From assembly GCF_000714545.1 (NCBI RefSeq), contig NZ_AUNB01000021.1, forward strand, positions 1 through 52,566: a stretch of 52,566 nt of DNA, read 5' to 3'. The stretch comes from Thioclava indica. GTDB taxonomy: Bacteria; Pseudomonadota; Alphaproteobacteria; Rhodobacterales; Rhodobacteraceae. This document shows, piece after piece, positions 41,734 to 51,900 of the stretch. The notes under the pieces are model-generated. The model was not told the DNA's origin. It saw nothing but the letters and a program-made list of their open reading frames with translations, and did no database searches. The translations under genes and the position numbers were made by a program. Position 1 is the stretch's first letter, and the number at the start of each line of letters is the position of its first letter.

Positions 41734-44700
41734 ATGGCCGATCCAAACAAAACCAAAGGCTTGCCGGAATCGCGCGGCCTGATCGGTCTGTTCACGCGCC
41801 ATGCCACGCTGGCCAATATCGTGCTGGTGGTCATGCTCTGCGCCGGGATCGTGGCTGTGCCGCGGATGCGCGCGCAGTTCTTTCCCGACTCGGTCGAAGA
41901 ATCGATCACGGTTTCGGTGCAATGGGAAGGCGCGGGGGCCGAAGAGGTGGACCGCGCGATTGTGCAGGTGCTCGAACCCTCGCTGATCGCGGTCGAGGGG
42001 GTGGAAAGTTCGGAAAGTCGCGCCTCGGAAGGATCGGCGCGCATTTCGCTGGAATTTGAACCTGACTGGGATATGTCGCGCGCGGTGAATGACGTCGAAA
42101 ACGCGCTGGCGACGGCGGGCGATTTGCCCGAGGGGTCTGAAGATCCCGAAGTTTCACGCGGTGTCTGGCGCGACACGGTGACCGATCTGGTGATCACCGG
42201 GCCACTCTCGCCCGAACAGCTTGGGCGTTTGGGCGATGAAACCGTGGTGCGGCTCTATCAGCAGGGCGTGACGCGCACCGCGCTGGCGGGAATTGCCGCG
42301 CCTGAAACGGTGGTCGAAGTGCCCACCGTGTCGATGATGGCCCATGACGTGACGCTAAGCCAGATCATCAGCGTGATTTCGGCCGAGGCCGCCACCGATC
42401 CCGCAGGCGATGTCGCAAGCGGCGCCGCGCGTGTCACCACTGGCACCGAGCGGCGTTCCGCGCCCGAAATTGCAGCGCTGGTGATCCGCACCGAGGATGA
42501 TGGTTCGCAACTGACCGTGGGCGATGTCGCCAAGATCCGCGTCGATGGCGGAGATCGCAACCGCGCCTATTTCGTCGGTGATCATCCGGCAGTGGTGATC
42601 AACATCGCGCGCTCGGCTGCGGGGGATGCGATTGCGATCCAGAAACAGGTCGAAAGTGTCATCGACACGATGCAGCCCACGCTGCCTGCGGGCACGTCAA
42701 TGGACCTCGTGCGCACGCGCTCGGACAAGATCACGCAGCGTCTGGATTTGTTGCTAGGCAACGGGATTTTGGGCCTTGGTCTGGTGCTGGCGCTGCTGTT
42801 CCTGTTCCTCAATGCGCGCACCGCGTTTTGGGTCGCGATGGGGATTCCGACCTCGATGGCGGCGGCTTTGGCGGTGATGTATTTTTCCGGCATGACGCTG
42901 AACATGATCTCGATCTTTGCGCTGATTTTGACGCTGGGGATCGTGGTCGATGACGCGATCGTGGTGGGCGAGCATGCCGATTTCCGCGCGCGCCATTTGG
43001 GAGAGGCACCAGTGATCGCGGCCGAACACGGTGCGCGGCGCATGGCGGCCCCGGTCTTTGCCTCGACGCTGACCACGGTGATTGCCTTTGCCGGTCTGAC
43101 CGTGATCGGCGGGCGCATGGGCAATATGATTGTCGATATTCCCTACACGGTGATCGCGGTGCTGCTGGCCTCGCTGATTGAATGTTTCCTGATCCTGCCC
43201 AATCACATGAGCCACGCTTTGGCCCATAGCGCGGATCAGAAATGGTATGACTGGCCCTCGCGCAAGGTGAATGCCGGGCTGGACTGGTTCCGTGCCCGCG
43301 CGATGAAGCCGTTCACCCGCGCGGTGGTCAAGCTGCGCTATCCGGTGATTGCAGCGGCGATTGCGCTGTTGGCGTGGCAGGTGTCGTTCGTGATGGGGGG
43401 CAAGGTGCAATGGCGGTTCTTTAACCCGCCCGAGCAAAGCACGGTGAACGGTGCGTTCTCGATGGTTGAGGGCGCGACACGTGCGGACACGACCGAGATG
43501 ATGCGCACGATGCAGGTCACGATTGATCGCGTCGCCAAGGAGTTTGAGGACGAATACGGCGTCAATCCGGTGGAATATGCCATCGCGCAGATCGGGGGCG
43601 CATCGGGGCGCTCTCTCGCATCAGCCGACACCAAAGACACGGATCTGCTGGGCTCGATCTCGATTGAGGTGATCGACCCCGATTACCGGCCCTATTCCAG
43701 CTTTGATTTCGTCGCGCGGCTGCAACAGGAAATGCCGCGCCTGCCGTTGGTCGAAGAGATTAGCTTCCGCCGCTTCCGTTCGGGCGGGGCCGATGACGGG
43801 ATCGCGGTACAATTTTCGGGCGCGCAAACGCGCGACCTCAAGGATGCCGCCGAAGATTTCAAAACCGCACTGGCGCAGTTCCCCGAGGTCTCGGCGGTCG
43901 AGGATAACCTTGCCTACGACAAACAGGAACTCACGCTGGATCTGACGCCGCAGGGCGAGGCGCTGGGCTTTGACATCGCCTCTTTGGGTAGTGAGCTGCG
44001 CGCGCGCCTCAATGGCACCGAGGCGGCGAGTTTTCCTGACGGGGTGCGCTCGGCCACGATCCGGGTGGAACTGCCCCCCGAGGAACTGGCCGCCGATTTC
44101 ATCGACCGGATGCAGTTGCGCACGCCTGCGGGGCAATGGGTGCCGCTGGCCGATATCGTCTCGGTGCGCTCGCAAACCGGGTTTTCCACGATCCGGCGCG
44201 AGGACGGGGTGCGTCAGGTGGCTGTCACCGGCGATATCTCCGAGGACGATCCCGCGCGCGCCAATGAAATCAGCCGACAGATCGAAGACGTGATCCTGCC
44301 GCGCATTTCCGAGGAACGCGGCGTGGCTTGGGTGTTGTCGGGACAGGCCCAGCAAGAGCGCGATTTCATGTCGGATGCGCTGGTCGGGCTGACGATGTGT
44401 CTGATCGGGATTTACATCGTGCTGGCGTGGATTTTCGCCAGTTGGACGCGGCCCGTCGTTGTGATGTCGGTCATTCCCTTTGGCGCGGTGGGCGCGATCT
44501 GGGGGCACTATATCTGGCAACTTCCGATGTCGATGTTTGCCGTTGTTGGCGGGATCGGGATGATCGGGATCATCATTAACGATGCTATCGTGCTGATCTC
44601 GACCGTCGATGAATACGCTGAGAAACGTGGCATTATTCCTGCCATCGTGGATGCGGTATCAGACCGTCTGCGCCCGGTTTTACTGACCACATTAACCACC

Positions 44701-45102
44701 GTTCTAGGGCTTGCACCGCTGTTGTATGAACAATCGAGTTCGGCGCTATTCCTGAAATCTACCGTGGTCACGCTGGTTTACGGGCTTGGTTTCGGGATGG
44801 TGATCGTATTGGTCGTGGTGCCTGCGATGCTGGCCATCCAGCTTGATTTCGGGCGTCAGATTACGGCGGTGCGCCATGGGACGCGGGTCTTGCGGCTGCG
44901 CGGCGTTCTGGCAGGCGTTGCGGCGCTGCTGGTGGTCGGGTTCGTGATCACGCTGGGGCGCGCGATGCTGGACGGGGGCGCGTTGATGCCCGCTTTCGGG
45001 GGCTTTGCGCTGATCTCTGCAATGATCGTGGTCGGGGCGGGAATTATCGCGCCGCGCTTGCTGCGCGGGCATATTCGCCACGTTGCGCCCCCCGAAGCCT
45101 AA
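41734..45102 (+). CDS. RND-family efflux transporter permease
   Basis: A 1122-residue proton-driven pump of the inner membrane. The first membrane helix is at about residues 22-42 followed by the family's FFPDSVEESITVSVQWEGA-like segment. The TM4 proton-relay Asp pair is in GIVVDDAIVVGEHA near residue 408. Two large periplasmic domains and C-terminal membrane helices ending near residue 1115 complete the typical plan. The sequence resembles the group of predicted RND pumps with variable function rather than AcrB itself. No outer-membrane channel gene is nearby. Confidence 0.92.
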   Translation: MADPNKTKGLPESRGLIGLFTRHATLANIVLVVMLCAGIVAVPRMRAQFFPDSVEESITVSVQWEGAGAEEVDRAIVQVLEPSLIAVEGVESSESRASEGSARISLEFEPDWDMSRAVNDVENALATAGDLPEGSEDPEVSRGVWRDTVTDLVITGPLSPEQLGRLGDETVVRLYQQGVTRTALAGIAAPETVVEVPTVSMMAHDVTLSQIISVISAEAATDPAGDVASGAARVTTGTERRSAPEIAALVIRTEDDGSQLTVGDVAKIRVDGGDRNRAYFVGDHPAVVINIARSAAGDAIAIQKQVESVIDTMQPTLPAGTSMDLVRTRSDKITQRLDLLLGNGILGLGLVLALLFLFLNARTAFWVAMGIPTSMAAALAVMYFSGMTLNMISIFALILTLGIVVDDAIVVGEHADFRARHLGEAPVIAAEHGARRMAAPVFASTLTTVIAFAGLTVIGGRMGNMIVDIPYTVIAVLLASLIECFLILPNHMSHALAHSADQKWYDWPSRKVNAGLDWFRARAMKPFTRAVVKLRYPVIAAAIALLAWQVSFVMGGKVQWRFFNPPEQSTVNGAFSMVEGATRADTTEMMRTMQVTIDRVAKEFEDEYGVNPVEYAIAQIGGASGRSLASADTKDTDLLGSISIEVIDPDYRPYSSFDFVARLQQEMPRLPLVEEISFRRFRSGGADDGIAVQFSGAQTRDLKDAAEDFKTALAQFPEVSAVEDNLAYDKQELTLDLTPQGEALGFDIASLGSELRARLNGTEAASFPDGVRSATIRVELPPEELAADFIDRMQLRTPAGQWVPLADIVSVRSQTGFSTIRREDGVRQVAVTGDISEDDPARANEISRQIEDVILPRISEERGVAWVLSGQAQQERDFMSDALVGLTMCLIGIYIVLAWIFASWTRPVVVMSVIPFGAVGAIWGHYIWQLPMSMFAVVGGIGMIGIIINDAIVLISTVDEYAEKRGIIPAIVDAVSDRLRPVLLTTLTTVLGLAPLLYEQSSSALFLKSTVVTLVYGLGFGMVIVLVVVPAMLAIQLDFGRQITAVRHGTRVLRLRGVLAGVAALLVVGFVITLGRAMLDGGALMPAFGGFALISAMIVVGAGIIAPRLLRGHIRHVAPPEA

Positions 45103-45120
45103 GGCTCGGGCGAGCCGCGT

Positions 45121-45936
45121 TTATTCGGTGCAGCCGTCAAACTGCACCGCGCCGCGATCTGACAGCACGGTGATGCGCAGATCGCTGAGATCAAGGTCGA
45201 ACGGTTTGGCCTCGGGCGGCACGAAATCCGCCGTCGCGACCAGCGTATCGCCTTCGCGGCGGCTGGTGCTTTCGGACACCCAAACCGGGGTCGAGCGCAG
45301 TTCAAACAAGGTCGCCTCGGGGCCGATAGCCGCGGGCAGATCAAAGCGTGCGGTCAGTTTGACACCATCGCGCACGGGCGTCGTTTTACACGTTGCATGC
45401 AGTGAAATCGTCTTGGGTTCGGCCTGCAATGCGGCCTTGATCTGCGGATCGGGGCGACCGTCGCCCGCGATATGGGCGTGGAGATGCAACGACACAGGCA
45501 CACAAATCTGATCGCAAATCCCGATCGCTGCATGGGCGCTTAGATCGACGGGCTTGGCGGGGTCTTTGGGCGTAATCTCAATCGGCAAAAGAAGATCGCC
45601 CTGATAGCCAATCGTGCGCATTCCCGCGGACTGAAACACCTCTGGCGCAGGCCAGTGCAGCGTGATGTTCGCGACGTTTTCAGAGCCTTTGAAATCAATC
45701 TGGGGCGGGATGCCCGCATCGCCCGGCGCGCGCCAATAGGTTTTCCAATCCGGCTTAAGATCAATCGACAGCCCCGCCATGCGGCTGCCATCGGCGCGCA
45801 TCCAGCCTTGCAGGAGTTGCGCGCCCTCCACTCCCGGCGGTGGTGGCGGTGCGGGATGCTCAACGCTTTGCTGTGCCGCGACCAAATGCGGACACACGGC
45901 GAGGGTGAGGGCGAGAACGGACAAAAGTTTGATCAT
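45121..45936 (-). CDS. Exported DsbD-N-terminal-like thiol-redox protein
   Basis: A 271-residue periplasmic protein with a signal peptide (residues about 1-20, ending VAA-QQ) and a domain like the N-terminal part of DsbD/ScsB. It contains GICDQICVPV, where the CxxxC pair is in the position of the reactive DsbD-alpha cysteines. The membrane and thioredoxin domains of DsbD are absent. It may relay electrons in the periplasm or envelope stress. Convergent with the RND pump gene. Confidence 0.8.
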   Translation of the reverse strand: MIKLLSVLALTLAVCPHLVAAQQSVEHPAPPPPPGVEGAQLLQGWMRADGSRMAGLSIDLKPDWKTYWRAPGDAGIPPQIDFKGSENVANITLHWPAPEVFQSAGMRTIGYQGDLLLPIEITPKDPAKPVDLSAHAAIGICDQICVPVSLHLHAHIAGDGRPDPQIKAALQAEPKTISLHATCKTTPVRDGVKLTARFDLPAAIGPEATLFELRSTPVWVSESTSRREGDTLVATADFVPPEAKPFDLDLSDLRITVLSDRGAVQFDGCTE

Positions 45937-46128
45937 CTGCCTTGGTTAGCCTCACAAAGCGCGCGACCAAAGTCACAAACGCGACAGAAGGCTGCAACAA
46001 TTGCGCGCATTGCCGTTTTTCGCGCCGTCGCAGAAACGCGGCAGTCGTGACATGTCTTCGGCCTTGAACCTGCGGCCCAGTCGGACCACCTTAGAAAGAC
46101 GCGCATCCCGCGCGAGAGGGGTTTGGCG

Positions 46129-46689
46129 ATGGATTTGACCGGAAAACTGCTGATTGCGATGCCGGGAATGGGCGATCCACGCTTTGAGCACGCGGTCGTC
46201 GCCGTCTGCGCCCATTCGCCCGAGGGCGCGATGGGGCTGATCGTGAACAAACCTTTGCCCAAGCCGGACCTGCCGGAACTGTTGCAAAATCTCGGCATTA
46301 CCCCACCCAATTCCGATCACGCGATTCACGCGCCAATCCTGTTTGGCGGTCCCGTTGAGACCGGGCGCGGCTTTGTGCTGCATTCGCCCGATTGGGGGGC
46401 CGAGGAGGGGCAAATGCGGATTTCCGACCGGTTGCGCATGACGGGCACGCGCGATATCTTGGAAGATATTGCCGCCGGGCGTGGCCCTGATCGCGCGCTG
46501 ATGGCGCTGGGCTATGCGGGCTGGGGGCCAGGCCAGCTTGAGGCCGAGATCCTAGAAAATGGCTGGCTGACAAGCGAGGGCGATGCCGATCTTGCGCTTG
46601 ATGACGATTACACCACGAAATGGACCCGCGCATTGGCCGCGATGGGGGTCGATCCGCGCACGCTGTCGGCGGCTGCCGGACACGCCTGA
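46129..46689 (+). CDS. UPF0301/YqgE-AlgH family protein
   Basis: A 186-residue protein of the YqgE/AlgH group: LTGKLLIAMPGMGDPRFEHAV at the N-terminus, GAMGLIVNKPL, FGGPVETGRGFVLH, and the C-terminal ALGYAGWGPGQLEAE. The biochemical role is unknown. The ATG at 46129 follows GAGAGGGG; an in-frame TTG two codons earlier is a less likely start. It is divergent from the DsbD-like gene. Confidence 0.93.
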   Translation: MDLTGKLLIAMPGMGDPRFEHAVVAVCAHSPEGAMGLIVNKPLPKPDLPELLQNLGITPPNSDHAIHAPILFGGPVETGRGFVLHSPDWGAEEGQMRISDRLRMTGTRDILEDIAAGRGPDRALMALGYAGWGPGQLEAEILENGWLTSEGDADLALDDDYTTKWTRALAAMGVDPRTLSAAAGHA

Positions 46690-46705
46690 TGGGCGGCTGC
46701 GCGGC

Positions 46706-46728
46706 CGCTATGCGATTGCGGCATAGCG
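46706..46728 (+). other. Hairpin between yqgE and the AhpD-like gene
   Basis: CGCTATGC-gattgcg-GCATAGCG, a perfect 8-bp stem 17 bases after the yqgE stop, without a T-run. The rest of the 128-base gap shows no clear promoter. Confidence 0.4.
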
Positions 46729-46817
46729 GGGCTGCAGAGGAATCTTGATGCAAGTCAACGCTATGCTAACCGTGACATGCGACACCGACCACAAGCGAAA
46801 CGAAAAGGATTTTTGAC

Positions 46818-47162
46818 ATGAGCTACAAAGCCAAGATCGACGAAATGCGCAACGAGCTGCGCGTGATGGGCAAATCTATTCCCGACACGATGAGCGGCTT
46901 TGCGACGCTTTCCAAAGCGGTCAAGGATAACGGCCCGCTGGATACCAAAACCAAGGAATTCATCGCGCTGGGTATGGCGGTCGTGCTGCGCTGCGAGCCT
47001 TGCATCATGTTCCACACCGAGGCGCTGATGAAAGCGGGTGCCACGCGTGAGGAACTGGGTGATGTGCTGGCGATGGCGATCCAGATGGGTGGCGGACCGG
47101 GCGTCATGTATGCCGGTCACGCGATGGCATGCTGGGACGAGCTGGCGGCTGCCAAGGGCTGA
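46818..47162 (+). CDS. Carboxymuconolactone decarboxylase/AhpD-like protein
   Basis: A 114-residue CMD-family protein. RCEPCIMFHTEALMKAGAT contains the CxxC-x3-H motif of AhpD-like alkylhydroperoxidases, so a thiol-redox role is likely though unproved. AAAGGA precedes the start. It stands alone between yqgE and a terminator. Confidence 0.88.
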   Translation: MSYKAKIDEMRNELRVMGKSIPDTMSGFATLSKAVKDNGPLDTKTKEFIALGMAVVLRCEPCIMFHTEALMKAGATREELGDVLAMAIQMGGGPGVMYAGHAMACWDELAAAKG

Positions 47163-47187
47163 ACCTCCCCTAATCCGACATAGTGTC

Positions 47188-47217
47188 CGGCCCGCGTCGA
47201 AAGGCGCGGGCCGTTTC
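47188..47217 (+). terminator. Terminator after the AhpD-like gene
   Basis: CGGCCCGCG-tcgaaagg-CGCGGGCCG followed by TTTCG. Strong stem, short T-run. The 296-base stretch to the next gene also holds a possible small ORF (47243-47356) and a second hairpin at 47385-47415. Confidence 0.75.
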
Positions 47218-47242
47218 GCTTGGACGATAGGCATCACCAAGC

Positions 47243-47356
47243 ATGGTCCGCTGCGATGAAATCGCCTGCACCTGCCGCATGTATCGCAATGCGGATGGGA
47301 TGATCACGGCGGCGGGCTTTGGCCGCGCGCAATGGGCCTGGCGCTTTGTAGTATAG
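47243..47356 (+). CDS. Possible 37-residue Cys-containing small protein
   Basis: A short ATG-to-TAG frame with three cysteines (C-x4-C-x-C) at its start and a Trp-rich end. There is no strong ribosome-binding site and no recognised family, so it may be chance. It is followed by a hairpin at 47385-47415. Listed with low confidence because it fills an otherwise empty gap. Confidence 0.25.
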   Translation: MVRCDEIACTCRMYRNADGMITAAGFGRAQWAWRFVV

Positions 47357-47384
47357 CCAGCGCATTACCGCTGAATCCCTAAAA

Positions 47385-47415
47385 AGGCCCGACTGCCCCC
47401 GTGACAGCCGGGCCT
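47385..47415 (+). other. Hairpin before the GH25 gene
   Basis: AGGCCCG and CGGGCCT form perfect 7-bp arms around a 17-base loop. It may end the small upstream frame or lie in the GH25 leader. Confidence 0.4.
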
Positions 47416-47458
47416 ACTCATGAAATCGTGATCGCAGTGCGGTATCAGGGAGCGGCGT

Positions 47459-48277
47459 ATGGACCTTTCAAGACGGATTTTCCTCTCGGGGGCGGCGTTG
47501 ACGCTTGCCGGATGTGGGAGCAAGCCTAAATCGGCCCGGCTGATGGAGCCGAAGATGCTGAACGCGATGCAGTTTCGCGCCGATGGTATTCCCGCGCGCT
47601 TCGGCGATACCGCGCCGCATGGTTGGTCGGGCATGTCCCCGATCAATCAGCCGATCCACGGCATTGACGCGGCGCGCTATCAGGGTGTGATCGACTGGCG
47701 GCGTGCGCGTGCGGCCGGGGTGTCGTTTGCATGGCTCAAGGCCTCGGAAGGGGGGGATCATATCGACCCCGGTTTTCATCAAAATGCCCGCGCGGCACGG
47801 GCCGCTGGGGTGCCGGTAGGGGGCTATCACTTTTTCTATTTCTGCCGCCCCGCTGTCGAGCAGGCGCGTTGGTTCATCAAACAAGTCAAGCGCCACTCGG
47901 GCGACCTGCCGCCGGTGCTGGATATCGAGTGGAACCACACCTCGCCTAGCTGCCAACGCCGCCCTGACGCCGCCAAAGTGCGCGACGAGATGCGGGTGTT
48001 CCTGCGCACGCTTGAGGCGCATTACGGGACGAAACCGGTGATCTACACGACGATTGATTTCTGGGAAGATAACGGCCTCGATCAGTTCCGAGGCTATGAT
48101 TTCTGGCTGCGCTCGGTCGCGGGGCATCCGTCCTCACGCTACGCTGATGCGCGCTGGACGTTCTGGCAATATAGCGGCACTGGCGTGGTTCCCGGCGTGC
48201 CCGGCACGGTAGACATGAACGCGTTTCACGGCTCGGACGCGGCGTGGCAAAACTGGCTGGCGATGCGGAGGCAGTGA
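47459..48277 (+). CDS. Lipoprotein glycoside hydrolase family 25 (lysozyme-like)
   Basis: A 272-residue exported protein with a lipobox signal peptide (LTLAGC, Cys19 as lipidation site) and a GH25 muramidase domain: HGIDAARYQGVIDW near residue 67, FAWLKASEGGDHIDP, GGYHFFYF, VLDIEW with the catalytic acid residues, and FWQYSGTG. GH25 enzymes cleave peptidoglycan, so this may be an envelope-remodelling enzyme. GGGAG precedes the ATG. A monocistronic unit by appearance. Confidence 0.92.
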   Translation: MDLSRRIFLSGAALTLAGCGSKPKSARLMEPKMLNAMQFRADGIPARFGDTAPHGWSGMSPINQPIHGIDAARYQGVIDWRRARAAGVSFAWLKASEGGDHIDPGFHQNARAARAAGVPVGGYHFFYFCRPAVEQARWFIKQVKRHSGDLPPVLDIEWNHTSPSCQRRPDAAKVRDEMRVFLRTLEAHYGTKPVIYTTIDFWEDNGLDQFRGYDFWLRSVAGHPSSRYADARWTFWQYSGTGVVPGVPGTVDMNAFHGSDAAWQNWLAMRRQ

Positions 48278-48299
48278 GTGTGGGGCGCAAATAGCACGG

Positions 48300-48863
48300 T
48301 CAGGCGATGCTATCGCGCAATTTTTTTAGGCAAGCGACGAGGCGAGCTCGATCTGAAGTTTCAAGATGACGAAATGCCCAACCATCGTGCTCAATCTGTT
48401 CGATGATATTGACGCAGGCTTCGATTTTTTCCGGTATCCCGCTGAGTTCGATAATCCATCCGGTCGGGCCAAAATGCTCGAACTGATTTCGCAACTCTAT
48501 CAGATTCATGACATGCCATGTTTGAGCGTCATTCACTTGCAGTAGTGGGAATTCACGGTCGCGGGAAAAGCCAATCTTGTCGGGATGCTTCCGATCTTGA
48601 ACTCCGTAAACCGCACGCTCGAACAATTTTCCGAGCGGCGCTAGCTCTTTCTCTTTTGCGGGCGGGCCAGACTTCCCGTTGAGATAAGTGTTCCATGCCT
48701 TCCCCGCGTCGACGCGCAGGGCACCGGTATTCATCGTTCCTGACAAATAGCAAACCAAGGCTCCCTGCAGGGCTGACTGCAGCGCAATCAGCAACCACTT
48801 AACCGACGCCGGATTTTCTTCGAGTCTCTCTTTGCAAAGCAAAACGTGTTCTAACGAGTGCAA
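48300..48863 (-). CDS. HEPN-like helical protein with uncertain start
   Basis: A helical protein of at least 187 residues, starting at TTG 48863. Residues 125-130 are RNQFEH, an R-x4-H HEPN-type motif, in the context LIELRNQFEHFGPTGW. It may be an RNase-like protein of a mostly uncharacterised family; function is inferred. The frame stays open upstream and reads NDIPEFFETDEQHDV, which looks like genuine protein, back to an ATA at 48911 that has AAGGGG eight bases ahead; no ATG, GTG or TTG lies between. The true start may thus be non-standard. It lies downstream of carB on the same strand and is AT-richer than neighbours. Confidence 0.65.
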   Translation of the reverse strand: MHSLEHVLLCKERLEENPASVKWLLIALQSALQGALVCYLSGTMNTGALRVDAGKAWNTYLNGKSGPPAKEKELAPLGKLFERAVYGVQDRKHPDKIGFSRDREFPLLQVNDAQTWHVMNLIELRNQFEHFGPTGWIIELSGIPEKIEACVNIIEQIEHDGWAFRHLETSDRARLVACLKKLRDSIA

Positions 48864-48951
48864 AACATCATGCTGTTCGTCTGTCTCAAAGAACTCTGGA
48901 ATGTCGTTTATGTCTTGGTCCCCTTGGCTGTTTGTAGGGCTAAGCGCGCGC

Positions 48952-51900
48952 TCACTGCAAGCTGCGCACGTTCACATCGCCCTCTTTACGGCTCTTGATC
49001 GCCGACACCGCAGCAATGCTTGCCGCCGCCGTGGTGAAATAGGGGATCTTGTCATAAAGCGCGACGGCGCGGATGTCGCGGCTGTCGGAAATCGCCTGCG
49101 AGCCGTCGGTGGTATTGAATACAAGCGCGATTTCGTCGTTTTTCAGACGGTCCACGATATTGGGGCGGCCCTCATAGACCTTGAGCACCGATTGCGCCTC
49201 GACACCATGCGTGGCCAGCCATTTCGCGGTGCCGCTGGTCGCCACGATTTCAAAGCCCATCGTGATCAGATCGCGCGCGGCATCGGCCAGTTCTTCGTAT
49301 TTGTCGCTATCCTTGATCGAGAAGAACACGCGGCCCGCATCGGGCAGAACCGTGCCCGCGCCAAGCTGCGCTTTCCAGAAGGCGCGCGGGAAGTCGCGAT
49401 CCCAGCCCATGACTTCGCCGGTCGAGCGCATTTCCGGCCCCAGCAGCGTATCGACACCGGGGAAGCGCGCGAACGGCATCACCGCCTCTTTGACCGAGAA
49501 CCACGGCGTGATCGGATCGGCCAGCGTCAGCGGGTCGGCGAAGGGCAGCGGCGTGTCGGGGCCAACACCTGCGGGGTAGGGCGCGCGCGCCGGGAAAGCC
49601 GCCATCTTTTCGCCCGCCATCAGACGCGCGGCGATCGAGGCAATCGCGCTATCGGTCGCCTTGGCCACAAAGGGCACGGTGCGCGAGGCGCGCGGGTTGA
49701 CCTCAAGAACGTAAATCACGCCATCCTTGATCGCGAATTGCACGTTCATCAGGCCGACCACATTCAGCCCCAAGGCCATCTTTTCGGTCTGCACCTTCAG
49801 CTCGGCCACGGTCGCGGCATCAAGCGAATAGGGCGGCAGCGAGCAGGCCGAGTCGCCCGAGTGCACGCCTGCCTCTTCGATGTGCTGCATAATGCCCGCG
49901 ACATGCACGGTTTCCCCGTCGCACAGCGCGTCGACATCGACCTCAATCGCGCCCGACAGATAGCTGTCAAGCAGCACAGGACTGTCGCCCGACACGACCA
50001 CGGCGTTGGTGATATAGCGCTTGAGCTGGTCCAGATCGCGCACGATTTCCATCGCGCGCCCGCCCAGAACATAGGACGGGCGGATCACCAGCGGATAGCC
50101 GACGCGGCCTGCAATTTCAAAGGCTTCGGCGTCGGAGTGGGCGATCCCGTTCACCGGCTGCTTGAGATCAAGATCGTTGAGCAGCTTCTGGAAGCGCTCG
50201 CGGTCTTCGGCCAGATCAATCGCGTCGGGCGTGGTGCCCAAAATCGGGATTCCCTCGGCCTCCAAGGCGTTAGCGAGCTTGAGCGGCGTCTGCCCGCCGA
50301 ACTGCACGATCACGCCATGCAGCGTGCCGTTGTCCTGCTCGACGCGCAGGATTTCCAGGACGTGTTCGAGCGTGAGCGGTTCGAAATACAGCCGGTCCGA
50401 GGTGTCGTAATCGGTGCTGACCGTCTCGGGGTTGCAGTTGATCATGATCGTTTCATAGCCCGCATCCGTCAGCGCGAAACAAGCGTGACAGCAGCAGTAA
50501 TCGAACTCGATCCCCTGGCCGATCCGGTTCGGGCCACCGCCCAGAATAACGACCTTTTTGCGATCACTCGGGCGGGCCTCGCATTCCACATCGCCCATCG
50601 CGGGGGCCTCGTAGGTGGAATACATGTAAGGCGTTTGCGCCTCGAACTCGGCGGCGCAGGTGTCGATGCGTTTGAACGCGGCCTGTACCCCCAGATTGCG
50701 ACGCGCGCGGCGCACCTGTGCCTCGTCGCGCCCCGTCAACGTCGCCAGACGGGCATCGCCAAAGCCCATCATTTTAAGCGCGCGCAGCCCCTTGGCGTCC
50801 AGCGGCAAGCCCTGTTTGCGAACCTCGGCCTCGGCATCGACAATCTCGCGGATGCGGGCAAGGAACCACGGGTCATAGGCGGTCGCGTGCTGGATTTCGT
50901 CGTCGCTGAGGCCGTGGCGCATTGCCTGTGCAATCAGCCGGATGCGGTCCGGCGTCTGCGCCGAAATCGCCTTGATCACAGCCGCCTTTTCGGGCGCGCC
51001 GGGGATGTCGATCTCGTCAAAGCCGCTGAGGCCCGTTTCCATCGAGCACAGCGCCTTTTGCATCGACTCGTGGAAGGTCCGGCCAACCGCCATCACCTCG
51101 CCCACCGATTTCATCGCGGTGGTGAGTTCGGCTTTCGAGCCTGCGAATTTCTCAAACGCAAAGCGTGGGATTTTCGTGACGACATAGTCAATCGTTGGCT
51201 CAAAGCTGGCGGGCGTGACGCCGGTGATGTCGTTGTCCAACTCATCCAGCGTGTAGCCGACCGCCAGTTTCGCCGCGATCTTGGCAATCGGGAAACCGGT
51301 CGCTTTCGACGCCAGCGCGGAGGAGCGCGACACCCGCGGGTTCATCTCGATCACGACCATGCGGCCATCTTCGGGGTTGATCGCCCATTGCACGTTCGAG
51401 CCGCCGGTTTCGACGCCGATCTCGCGCAGCACGGCAATCGAGCCGTTGCGCATTATCTGATATTCTTTGTCCGTCAGCGTCAGGGCCGGGGCGACAGTGA
51501 TCGAATCGCCGGTATGCACGCCCATCGGATCGACGTTCTCAATCGCACAGACGATGATCGCATTATCGGCACGGTCGCGCACGACCTCCATCTCGAACTC
51601 TTTCCAGCCCAAGAGCGATTCATCGACCAGAATTTGTGCCATCGGCGAGGCATCCAGCCCCGAGCGGCAGATCGCCTCGTAATCGTCGCGGTTATAGGCC
51701 ACGCCGCCGCCGGTGCCGCCAAGGGTAAAGGCGGGGCGGATGATCGCGGGCAGGCCGATATGTTCAAGAGCGTTCATCGCCTCGGCAACGCCTGCATTGA
51801 TATCGTAACGACCGTTATCCAGTTTCGGGGCGGCGATGATCGTGGCCTTGGGGTTCTCGATCCCGATCCGGTCCATCGCCTCGCGAAACAGCTTGCGATC

